The notes below the pieces were generated by a model. The model worked only from the letters and a program-made list of their open reading frames with translations. It was not told the DNA's origin and made no database searches. Shown here piece after piece: positions 1-5,311 of a stretch of DNA of 5,317 bases. Both the position numbers and the translations under genes were made by a program. The DNA comes from Pseudonocardia mahuensis (GTDB lineage: Bacteria > Actinomycetota > Actinomycetes > Mycobacteriales > Pseudonocardiaceae), in contig NZ_JAHDTG010000159.1 of the NCBI RefSeq assembly GCF_018531475.1, positions 1 through 5,317 on the forward strand. Reading direction: 5' to 3'. Positions within the stretch are counted from its first letter, which is position 1. Each line of letters starts with the position of its first letter.

Positions 1-371
1 CCCGCCGGGATCACCAAGAACTCGTCGTAGGCGCGCGCCGTCCACTCCTCACCGCCGATGCGCACCCGGCCGCCCTGCCCGGTGACCTCCTGCAGGACGT
101 GCGCCGACCGGCCGACGAGAGCATCCACCCCGAAGCGCTCGAGCTGCGGCCGGAGCATGTGCCGCCGGGCGATCGGCCGGACGAGCAGGATGCCGGCGGT
201 CGAGGCGATGGTGAACACCAGGAACTGGAGGGGCAGCGGAAACCCGATCGCCGCAAAGAGCGACGTGACCAGGGCGGCGCCGCCGAGCAGCCCCAGCGCG
301 GCGGTCAGCGTGAAGATCTCGGCGACACCCAGCAGCACCGCGAGGACCAACCAGATGAGCCATGCACTCAT
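1..371 (-). CDS. NfeD-like membrane protein, 5' part (C-terminus beyond left edge)
   Basis: Reading leftwards from ATG at 369-371 gives 123 complete codons with no stop, so the gene is cut by the window edge. The protein starts MSAWLIWLVLAVLLGVAEIF. It has a first membrane helix at about residues 3-27, hydrophobic segments at about 28-43 and 47-66, then an Arg-rich cytoplasmic boundary (RPIARRHMLRPQ). The start of a small soluble beta domain follows, with GRSAHVLQEV and GGEEWTARAYDE. This order, two or three membrane segments then an OB-fold containing a G-E-x-W-x-A motif, is that of short NfeD proteins, usually about 140-150 residues. NfeD proteins generally work beside SPFH/stomatin-type proteins in membrane-domain organisation; such a partner might lie further left, which cannot be seen here. 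The start is supported by an AGGAAGG ribosome site at 379-385, seven bases upstream. The frame stays open upstream of the ATG, but that stretch is not NfeD-like. Confidence 0.8.
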   Translation of the reverse strand, partial: MSAWLIWLVLAVLLGVAEIFTLTAALGLLGGAALVTSLFAAIGFPLPLQFLVFTIASTAGILLVRPIARRHMLRPQLERFGVDALVGRSAHVLQEVTGQGGRVRIGGEEWTARAYDEFLVIPA

Positions 372-378
372 GCGCCGA

Positions 379-385
379 CCTTCCT
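379..385 (-). promoter_or_regulatory. Ribosome binding site of the NfeD-like gene
   Basis: On the minus strand this reads AGGAAGG, seven bases before the ATG at 369-371. It decides the start, because the same frame is open for several hundred bases upstream and no other start there has a comparable site. Confidence 0.7.
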
Positions 386-611
386 GAGCAGTCCGCAGGC
401 CGCAACCCACAGCGAACCAGAAGCGCACGTCCAGTGGACCACTACCGACGGCTCGAGGGGGCGTACAGCCTGAGGCGTTAGACGTTCGAGACGCTCCAGG
501 GCATGGTCGGAGCCGATGGGCTGCCGTGCCCGACGGTGCGCGGCCCGACCGCAGCAGTTCATGCGGCGCGCCGGGCCGGCAGCGGCGCCGCCCACTCGCA
601 CAGCGGTTCCG
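386..611. other. Intergenic stretch without a recognisable gene
   Basis: Both strands carry open frames here, as expected at this GC content, but their translations are rich in Arg, Ala, Pro and Cys and match nothing recognised. One minus-strand frame (601 to 368) ends in a TGA overlapping the NfeD ATG as ATGA, which resembles translational coupling. Its product is compositionally random-looking, so it is not called as a gene. No tRNA, clear promoter or terminator was seen. Confidence 0.5.
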
Positions 612-815
612 GCACAGGCCGGCGTAGAGGTCCCCGGCGCGGTACCGCCTGCCGCCGTAGGCCTCGAAACGGTCGAAGACGAGCGAGCCCTGTCCGCCCT
701 CGACCTCGTCGCTCACGGTGATCTTGTTCGTCACCGAGCGGCCGGTACGGGAATCGCCGAGCTGGACGATCTTGCTGCTACGGGTGTCGACGACAGGCCG
801 AGGCCTCACCAGCAC
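612..815 (-). pseudogene. Possible remnant or N-terminal fragment of an unrecognised gene
   Basis: Read on the minus strand in the frame whose codons begin at 815, 812 and so on, this stretch encodes about 68 residues with natural protein composition. It includes SSKIVQLGDSRTGRSVTNKI, ITVSDEV, LVFDRFEAYGGRRYRAGDLYAGL and alternating beta-strand-like segments. Third codon positions are mostly G or C, and Lys, Asn, Tyr and Phe occur, unlike the flanking sequence. Possible starts are GTG at 815 or 809, beside the -35 box of the divergent arsR-like gene, but no ribosome site is visible. After residue Cys (612-614) the translation degrades into Arg/Cys/Pro-rich sequence, although no stop occurs before the NfeD gene in the same frame. 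I do not recognise the family. It may be a decayed gene once divergent from, and perhaps controlled by, the ArsR-like regulator. The plus strand is also open here (516-833), so the call is tentative. Confidence 0.35.
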
Positions 816-818
816 CTG

Positions 819-848
819 TTGACATGTGACTAAATAGTCACCTATTGT
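819..848 (+). promoter_or_regulatory. Promoter of the arsR-SRPBCC gene (-35 TTGACA, -10 TATTGT)
   Basis: A perfect -35 hexamer TTGACA lies at 819-824, and a TANNNT-type -10 hexamer, TATTGT, at 843-848, separated by 18 bases. Initiation about seven bases after the -10 would fall at or next to position 855, which is the GTG start codon. The mRNA is therefore predicted to be leaderless. No Shine-Dalgarno-like sequence lies between the -10 box and the GTG, and the frame is closed upstream by TAA at 831-833. Confidence 0.7.
826..841. promoter_or_regulatory. Palindromic operator GTGACTAAATAGTCAC
   Basis: Sixteen bases with two perfect 7-bp arms (GTGACTA / TAGTCAC) around a central AA. It lies wholly between the -35 (819-824) and -10 (843-848) boxes, so a bound dimer would block RNA polymerase. 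ArsR-type regulators bind short AT-centred palindromes as dimers and commonly repress their own promoter. That this site is bound by the protein encoded just downstream is an inference from position and symmetry. Confidence 0.7.
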
Positions 849-854
849 CGTGAT

Positions 855-1607
855 GTGGACGCGGTGTTCAGGGCACTCGCCGATTCGACGCGGCGAAGCC
901 TGCTCGACGAGCTCTTCCGCGAAGACGGGCAGACGTTGAGCGCACTCGAGGAGCGCTTCTCGATGACGCGCTTCGGCGTGATGAAGCACCTGAAGCAGCT
1001 CGAGGATGCGGGTCTGGTTGTGACCAGACGGCGAGGCCGAGAGAAGCTCCACTTCCTGAACCCGGTCCCGATCCGGCTCGTCAACGACCGGTGGGTGAGC
1101 AAGTACGCCGAGCCCTGGGCCGCTGCACTCAGCGACCTCAAGCACAGGCTGGAGAATCCCATGGAGAAGGTCTTCGAGATCTACATCCGCACCACCCCGG
1201 AGCGCCTCTGGGAGGCGATCACCGACGGTGAGATCAGGAGCAAGTACAACTTCGGCTCCCGGGTCACTTCGGACTGGGCACCCGGCTCGCGCTTGGAGAT
1301 GAGCCACCCGAACGCCGACGGACTTCTCGGCGAGGGGGAGGTCCTCGAGGTCGATCCTCCTCGCCGGTTGGTCCACAGCATGCTTGCGCTCTGGAGCGAC
1401 GAGGTGAAGAGCGAGGGCACCTCGAGGGTCACCTGGGAGATCGAGCCCGTCGGCGACTCCTGCCGCCTGACCGTCACCCACGACCAGCTCCGCGAGGGCG
1501 CGAACAACGAGCTCTACGGCGGCTGGCCGATGATCCTCTCCGGCCTGAAGACCTGGCTCGAGACGGGCGAGTTGCTCACCACGCCGGGATCGCTGCTCTA
1601 CAGGTGA
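855..1607 (+). CDS. ArsR-family transcriptional regulator fused to an SRPBCC (AHSA1-like) domain
   Basis: 250 residues. Residues 1-95 form an ArsR winged helix: an N-terminal helix (VFRALADSTRRSLLDEL), a helix-turn-helix ending in recognition helix TRFGVMKHLKQLEDAGLV (about 38-55), and a wing with TRRRGREKLHFLN (57-69). Residues about 103-240 form a START/SRPBCC domain of the AHSA1 type, beginning MEKVFEIYIRTTPERLWEAI and carrying a predicted hydrophobic cavity. The metal-binding CxC motif of arsenic or cadmium sensors is absent (only Cys203), so metal sensing is unlikely; the SRPBCC fold suggests a hydrophobic or organic ligand. In many bacteria these two domains are separate neighbouring genes; here they are one chain, with Met103 marking the joint. 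GTG 855 is the first start after an in-frame TAA at 831-833. The gene is probably autorepressed and leaderless. Its 3' end overlaps the convergent stress-protein frame by 32 bases. The ligand and any target gene beyond itself are unknown. Confidence 0.88.
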   Translation: MDAVFRALADSTRRSLLDELFREDGQTLSALEERFSMTRFGVMKHLKQLEDAGLVVTRRRGREKLHFLNPVPIRLVNDRWVSKYAEPWAAALSDLKHRLENPMEKVFEIYIRTTPERLWEAITDGEIRSKYNFGSRVTSDWAPGSRLEMSHPNADGLLGEGEVLEVDPPRRLVHSMLALWSDEVKSEGTSRVTWEIEPVGDSCRLTVTHDQLREGANNELYGGWPMILSGLKTWLETGELLTTPGSLLYR

Positions 1608-2172
1608 GCGCCGATCTCACCGCGCAGTACTGCACCCTCACCGTGGGTCGCTGGTCAGAAACCCGGATCCGCCTGGACCCTCGGGTCAGCGCCGCCCTGG
1701 GCGGGCACAGGTCCGATGTCGGCAGGGCGCGTCGCATTTGCTCGACTACGCCCCCCTCGGCGGGTAGGTGGTCGTGCCGGTCAGCGCGGTCGCGACCGGG
1801 GAGAAGCCGCGGCGCCCCCCGGACAGCGCGTGGGCGAGCAGGCCGAGCAGGGCTCCCGATGACCGCACCGAGCAGCAGCCCCCACAAGGCCAGCACAATC
1901 GCCGAGACTAGCGGGGCAACAAGGCTGAACAGTCCGAACCGCCAACTCAGCAGCACCCCGGCGGCTGCACCGCCGGACGCGCCCGGAGCGACGGCCCGGC
2001 CGTAACCCTCGCGACCGGTGATCTGCTCGAAGGACTGCAGTCCCGCGCTGCCGATCACCAGGTGCTGTACCGGCAGCCCGCGATCGGACAGCGCATCCAC
2101 GACATACTGCGCCTGCTCGTAGTCCGGGAAAGACGCCACGACGTGGCTCGGCGTACTCAGCGGCATACTCAT
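1576..2172 (-). CDS. General stress protein 17M/YflT-like membrane protein, probably internally frameshifted
   Basis: The frame encodes 198 residues from ATG 2170-2172, with an AGGAGA ribosome site at 2178-2183. Residues 8-60 (SHVVASFPDYEQAQYVVDAL, then LPVQHLVIG and QITGREGYGRA) match the N-terminal domain of actinobacterial general-stress proteins of the GSP17M/YflT type. Hydrophobic segments follow at about 65-106. From residue 107 the translation becomes Arg/Pro-rich (SPARPARPRAVRGAPRL), whereas the neighbouring frame reads ALLGLLAHALSGGRRGFSPV, which is what the family has here. From about residue 130 the original frame again looks right (ADRHDHLPAEGGVVEQMRRAL). A one-base insertion near 1854 and a compensating loss near 1786 would explain this. 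The tail from about residue 153 is not family-like and implies a lost stop; the protein is longer than usual for the family (about 165-175). Biochemical role is unknown; these proteins are stress-associated. It could be a decaying gene or contain sequencing errors. Confidence 0.6.
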   Translation of the reverse strand: MSMPLSTPSHVVASFPDYEQAQYVVDALSDRGLPVQHLVIGSAGLQSFEQITGREGYGRAVAPGASGGAAAGVLLSWRFGLFSLVAPLVSAIVLALWGLLLGAVIGSPARPARPRAVRGAPRLLPGRDRADRHDHLPAEGGVVEQMRRALPTSDLCPPRAALTRGSRRIRVSDQRPTVRVQYCAVRSALTCRAAIPAW

Positions 2173-2177
2173 CGCGT

Positions 2178-2183
2178 TCTCCT
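2178..2183 (-). promoter_or_regulatory. Ribosome binding site of the general-stress-protein gene
   Basis: Minus-strand AGGAGA, five bases before the ATG at 2170-2172. It selects this start over upstream in-frame codons as far as 2316, whose translation is not family-like. Confidence 0.65.
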
Positions 2184-2740
2184 GCTCTGCCACGCGCCAG
2201 ACGCCACATGCGGCGTTGCTGCCACCAAGCCTTCGCCGGCCGCTTGACCTCGGAGACCAGCAGCCTGCTCGCAGCAACCCGGCACGACGCTGACGCACTC
2301 GATGACGGCAGGCCAACCCGACTCACGACGGGCGCGTGCACCGCCGCGGAGCACAGCCGCACAACGCGCCCGCGACTACTCCGGGAAGATCACTCGCGGT
2401 GCTGGCCGTCACCGATAGCCGTGCCGAAACCGGATCCCACGCGCCAGCCAGCCGCGCTGGGGATCGCACCGACATCTTCGCCAAGGCAGTGCGTGCGCGT
2501 CGCGCGGTTCTTCAAAGCCTGGGCAATCTATTCGCACCCGTCAGCACGCGCTGGTGCAGCGCACCGATGAATGTTCTCTCCAGCTGAGCAACAGCACAGC
2601 AGACGGGGCTGCACGGCTTGCGGATCGCCGCCGGATACGCAACGACCGAGCAGCCTATCAGTCGAGGGCGGCCGCCAATCGCTTTTACTGCAACCCCACC
2701 CACGTCGATAGCGCGCGCAGCGTGGAACGGGACAGCGTGG
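2184..2740. other. Long stretch with no convincing gene
   Basis: Open frames exist on both strands (for example plus 2208-2570, 2336-2587 and 2554-2805; minus 2512-3003), but none has a plausible ribosome site together with a recognisable product, and they overlap each other. Overlapping small palindromes occur near 2549-2563 (GCGCTG-gtg-CAGCGC). The region may hold eroded genes or the upstream control region of the minus-strand stress gene; no standard promoter for that gene could be picked out. Confidence 0.5.
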
Positions 2741-2746
2741 TAGACT
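2741..2746 (+). promoter_or_regulatory. Possible -10 box TAGACT
   Basis: TAGACT fits the actinobacterial TANNNT pattern and would start transcription at about 2752-2753, just before the hairpin at 2754-2780. No good -35 hexamer lies 16-18 bases upstream, so this is weak and rests on the -10 match alone. Confidence 0.3.
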
Positions 2747-2753
2747 GTTTGGT

Positions 2754-2785
2754 GGGTATGGCCTACGGCGGGCCGTACCCTTTTT
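2754..2785 (+). terminator. Hairpin followed by TTTTT (intrinsic terminator or attenuator)
   Basis: The arms GGGTATGGCC (2754-2763) and GGGCCGTACCC (2770-2780) pair over ten positions, with one T-G wobble and one spare base, around a short GC-rich loop. Five T residues follow (2781-2785), rare in this GC-rich DNA. The T-tract is on the 3' side only for plus-strand transcription. No obvious plus-strand gene ends just before it, and the GreA-like start is 90 bases downstream. It could end a small RNA, insulate the GreA-like gene, or act as an attenuator in its leader. Confidence 0.65.
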
Positions 2786-2860
2786 GTGCATCCAGGTGTT
2801 GTTGACGTTCGGCCCGCGTCGCTCAACAAGAGTGGGCCGGAGGTTGCGCCTGGCGACTGT

Positions 2861-2866
2861 GAGGAG
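2861..2866 (+). promoter_or_regulatory. Ribosome binding site of the GreA-like gene
   Basis: GAGGAG, eight bases before GTG 2875-2877. The in-frame TTG at 2869 would be only two bases from this site, so GTG 2875 is the start, giving the usual actinobacterial GreA opening (M)TDT. Confidence 0.75.
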
Positions 2867-2874
2867 CATTGATC

Positions 2875-3378
2875 GTGACCGACACACCCCGGGTATGGCT
2901 GACCCCCGCCGCGTACGAACGGCTCAAGCTCGAGCTCTCCGGGCTGCTCGCGCAGCGTTCGGGTCAGGGTCTGGGCGGCGTACCGCGACCGGGTGGTGAT
3001 CAAGATCGGGACACGGCCGGCGAGCAGTCGATCCTGGAGGACCGGGATCGCGACCTGCGGATCAGGAAGCTCCAGGAAATGATCCGGAATGCGGTGATCG
3101 GCCAGGAACCTCCCGACGACGGAATCGCTGAACCCGGAATGGTGTTGACCGTGCGATACGCCGACGAGACATCCACCGAGACACTACTGCTGGCAGACAG
3201 GGAACCCGGGGCCGACGGCGAGATTGAAGTCTGCTCACCCAGTTCTCCGTTGGGTATGGCTCTGTCTGGCGCGAAGCAGGGGGAGCAACGTCAATTTCAG
3301 CTGCCGAACGGCCAGACAATGACGGTATCTCTGGTGCGGGCTGTTCCTTACACGGCGTCCAGCAGCCCTGATCGTTGA
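2875..3378 (+). CDS. GreA/GreB-family transcription factor with a divergent coiled-coil tip
   Basis: 167 residues from GTG 2875, near the usual GreA length of about 160-165. Residues 5-28 (PRVWLTPAAYERLKLELSGL and following) and 61-76 (LRIRKLQEMIRNAVIG) match the outer ends of the two GreA coiled-coil helices. Residues 80-159 are a good FKBP-like RNA-polymerase-binding domain (PPDDGIAEPGMVLTVRY, SPSSPLGMALSGAKQGE, MTVSLVRAVPY). The middle, 29-60, is about the same length as in GreA but rich in Gly, Pro and Asp. The canonical tip GDLKEN, whose Asp and Glu hold the catalytic Mg2+ in GreA, is here GDQDRD: the Asp (42) is kept, the Glu position is Arg45, and Asp44 and Asp46 add charge. Family knowledge says it should bind the RNAP secondary channel; loss or change of transcript-cleavage activity is inferred. 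It is probably a paralogue rather than the housekeeping GreA. A T-tract hairpin lies upstream and a strong GC hairpin downstream. Confidence 0.8.
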   Translation: MTDTPRVWLTPAAYERLKLELSGLLAQRSGQGLGGVPRPGGDQDRDTAGEQSILEDRDRDLRIRKLQEMIRNAVIGQEPPDDGIAEPGMVLTVRYADETSTETLLLADREPGADGEIEVCSPSSPLGMALSGAKQGEQRQFQLPNGQTMTVSLVRAVPYTASSSPDR

Positions 3379-3579
3379 CGATCCGCACAGATTTCTGCCG
3401 GTAGCGCAAAAGTGCGGAGAAGAGCGCATGCAATGGGCTGTGGGTGGGACTCGCGCAGAGCCTGCCACGGCGAGAGGCAGAGAATCGCAGCCATTCCCTG
3501 TTCCGCTTCCCCAGTAGTGTGCGCTGCTGGACTGGCTTGATCTGCCCGCCCGAACGGGTAGGGGCAGCTCCGGTCAAGC
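3379..3579. other. Intergenic spacer after the GreA-like gene
   Basis: No gene is supported. It carries a short spaced inverted repeat (CCGCAC near 3385 and GTGCGG near 3412). An imperfect hairpin lies at 3542-3567: outer arms CTGCCC/GGGCAG and an inner CCC-GAAC-GGG. This precedes the stronger hairpin at 3580-3614 and may be part of the transcription end region. Confidence 0.45.
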
Positions 3580-3614
3580 CTGCGCGGGGGCCTGCCGGCC
3601 AGGCCCCCGCGCAG
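3580..3614. terminator. Strong GC hairpin between convergent genes, probable bidirectional terminator
   Basis: Perfect 14-bp arms, 3580-3593 (CTGCGCGGGGGCCT) and 3601-3614 (AGGCCCCCGCGCAG), with a 7-base loop GCCGGCC. No T-tract follows on either strand, which is common for actinobacterial terminators. It sits about 200 bases past the end of the GreA-like gene (plus) and about 120 bases past the end of the PucR-like gene (minus), the position expected for a shared terminator. Confidence 0.75.
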
Positions 3615-3638
3615 ACTCGGGGCGCGCCGTCGGCGAGC

Positions 3639-3710
3639 TCACTCGGTCGCGCCGGTCCGCCGTGGAGCTCGCGGCTTGATCAGCTCGGTCGTGAGCCACC
3701 CGACGATCAC
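3639..3710 (-). CDS. Possible 23-residue small ORF between the pucR-like stop and the terminator
   Basis: GTG at 3710-3708 opens a frame ending with TGA at 3641-3639, coding MIVGWLTTELIKPRAPRRTG and three more residues. The N-terminal half is mildly amphipathic and the C-terminal half basic. It begins 26 bases after the PucR-like stop and ends just before the strong hairpin, so it would share the transcript. There is no clear ribosome site, and the same frame is open far upstream as a shadow of the regulator gene. Chance is a serious alternative. Confidence 0.15.
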   Translation of the reverse strand: MIVGWLTTELIKPRAPRRTGATE

Positions 3711-3736
3711 CTCAGCCGGCGCACAGTGGTGGCCGG

Positions 3737-5311
3737 TCAGGTGTCGTGAGCGGCGCCGGTCTCGAGTGCGCAGAGCTGGAGCTGGAGCGCGAGGCGGACC
3801 CGCGGCGAGGTGAGGTCCAGTCGTGTCACCTCGCCGAGCCGGCGCATCCGGTATCGCAGCGTGTTGGGGTGGATGTGCAACGCCGCCGCGGCGGCCTTGG
3901 GCTCGCCCAGGTGCTCCAGCCACGCCGAGAGCGTGGGGAGGTACGCCGTGCCGTGCTCGCGGTCGTGCGCGGCCAGGGCGGGTAAGGGCCCGCCGAGCAG
4001 ACCCGTCTCCGCCCGCACGGCGGCGCGGGCCCGGGCCACGACGAGGGCGTCCCAGGCGTCCTCGGTCTGCACAGTGGGTCCCTGCAGCTGCCCGGATGTC
4101 ATGAGCTGACGCAGCTCCGCAGCTTCGCTCCGGGACCGGGGCAGCTCGGTGCGGTCCGTGGCGAGACCACCAACCGCGGCGGTCAGTGCGGCATCGTGCG
4201 GGTGGACCGCGGCGATCAGCGCCCGGAGCCACCTCCACGAGCCTGCTGTGCTCGGCCCGCCGCGCTCCGTCACGAGTGCGAACACGACGCCGTCGAGATC
4301 GGCGAGCAACGGGTGTTGCCACCCGAACCGGCGCGTGATCGACTCCCAGAGGTCGAGCTTTTCGCGCAGGTCGCGGGTGATCGTGGGTGTACCCAGCGCG
4401 GTGACGCGCCACGGACCTTCCGGCAGCCACAGGTCGGCATCCGTCTGCGGCGACGCGCTCCGCAGGGCGGCACGCAGCTGGTCGGTCGATGCGCGACGGG
4501 CCAGGCCGGCCTGGGCGCGCAGGCGCAACAGGTGCAGGGCGAGAACGGACGCGGCCCCGGCAAGCTCTTCGACGCGATCCGGCGCGACCGGTCCGGCGAC
4601 CACGGCCCAGATCGACCCCAGCCACTCTCCTCCGGCACGGACCGGGATGACCAGCCGTGGCAGTGTGCCTTCCGGAACGTCGGTCACGTAGATCGGCTCG
4701 CTCGAGCGCGCGAGCTTGCGGAACACCCCGCGGGCGCGGAAGTGTGCGATGACCTTCTCGGGCACGCGGCGCCCGACGATCGTCGAGACGCGGGCCGGGT
4801 CGGTGAGCTCCTGTCGTACCGAGTACGCGAGCACCCGGGACTGCGCATCCTCGATCGTCACCGGCGCGTCGATGATCGCTGCGGCCGCGTCGGCGAGGGC
4901 GAACAGCTCGCCGTGAACACCGGCGTCGCCCAGCAGGGGGGATCCGGGTGCGGCGGCGCGGTCGATCACGCCGCGCAGGAGCCAGATGAGGTGGGCCCAG
5001 GAGGCGTGTGGCGCCAACTCCACCAACGCGAGACCGGATCGCTCGGCGGCCGCGACGACCTGCGGGTTCCGCGCCAGCGGCGACCTGAGGACGACACCGC
5101 CGGCCCCGGCTTCTGCGGCGCGCTCGAGCAGGCGAACCGCCTGCTCCGCATCGGACGTCGCCACGCCGAGCACGAGGTCCGCGGGGACACCGACGACGTC
5201 CTCGTCGGGCTCGGCGAGGGTCACGTCATCGACCTCGGCGCCGCTCCCGGGGACCACGAGCCGCAGGAGGGCGGCGCCGATCGCGTCGACCAGGGCGGGG
5301 ACGGTGATCAT
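3737..5311 (-). CDS. PucR-family transcriptional regulator
   Basis: 524 residues. Residues 1-115 form a PucR N-terminal (PurC-like) domain: MITVPALVDAIGAALLRLVV, then PADLVLGVATSD, GAGGVVLRSP and LALVELAPHASWAHLIWLLR. Residues about 130-268 look GAF-like (ALADAAAAIIDAPVTIEDAQ, SEPIYVTDVP, LPRLVIPVRAGGEWLGSIWA) and may bind a ligand. Residues 300-410 form the degenerate GGDEF-like linker seen in CdaR/PucR proteins. Residues 455-513 are the C-terminal helix-turn-helix: LSAWLEHLGEPKAAAAALHI followed by the recognition segment HPNTLRYRMRRL (481-492) and the family tail with RLDLTSPRVRLALQLQL. Related proteins activate purine, allantoin, amino-acid or other catabolic genes; the target here is unknown and would lie outside the window. 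The ATG at 5309-5311 fits the family N-terminus, but only six bases precede it, so the ribosome site and promoter cannot be seen and a slightly earlier start is possible. Confidence 0.88.
   Translation of the reverse strand: MITVPALVDAIGAALLRLVVPGSGAEVDDVTLAEPDEDVVGVPADLVLGVATSDAEQAVRLLERAAEAGAGGVVLRSPLARNPQVVAAAERSGLALVELAPHASWAHLIWLLRGVIDRAAAPGSPLLGDAGVHGELFALADAAAAIIDAPVTIEDAQSRVLAYSVRQELTDPARVSTIVGRRVPEKVIAHFRARGVFRKLARSSEPIYVTDVPEGTLPRLVIPVRAGGEWLGSIWAVVAGPVAPDRVEELAGAASVLALHLLRLRAQAGLARRASTDQLRAALRSASPQTDADLWLPEGPWRVTALGTPTITRDLREKLDLWESITRRFGWQHPLLADLDGVVFALVTERGGPSTAGSWRWLRALIAAVHPHDAALTAAVGGLATDRTELPRSRSEAAELRQLMTSGQLQGPTVQTEDAWDALVVARARAAVRAETGLLGGPLPALAAHDREHGTAYLPTLSAWLEHLGEPKAAAAALHIHPNTLRYRMRRLGEVTRLDLTSPRVRLALQLQLCALETGAAHDT

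Noticed and set aside
516..833. Plus-strand open frame of 105 codons before the arsR-like gene.
   Set aside because: It runs through the promoter and operator and ends at the TAA in the palindrome; the opposite strand reads as more natural protein. No ribosome site was seen.
1604..2005. Plus-strand open frame of 133 codons after the arsR-like gene.
   Set aside because: It is antisense to the stress-protein gene, has Arg/Ser/Pro-rich composition and no family resemblance.
2560..2600. Minus-strand GTTGCTCAGCTGGAGAGAAC resembles a tRNA D-arm region.
   Set aside because: Acceptor, anticodon and T arms cannot be paired at the right distances; the match is confined to one short stretch, so neither a tRNA nor a tRNA-derived attachment site is supported.
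2747..2759. GTTT followed by GGGTAT, suggesting a SigB-type stress promoter.
   Set aside because: The two elements are only three bases apart instead of about 14-16, and GGGTA is the arm of the hairpin.
2802..2830. TTGACG at 2802-2807 as a -35 box for the GreA-like gene.
   Set aside because: No TANNNT-like -10 box lies 16-19 bases downstream.
2512..3003. Minus-strand open frame of 163 codons spanning the spacer and the start of the GreA-like gene.
   Set aside because: It is antisense to the supported GreA-like start and ribosome site, has random-looking composition and crosses the terminator-like hairpin.
3639..4625. Long minus-strand open frame of 328 codons overlapping the PucR-like gene.
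   Set aside because: It is an Arg/Pro/Ala-rich shadow of the regulator in another frame; the 3737-5311 frame carries the full PucR domain order and HTH.
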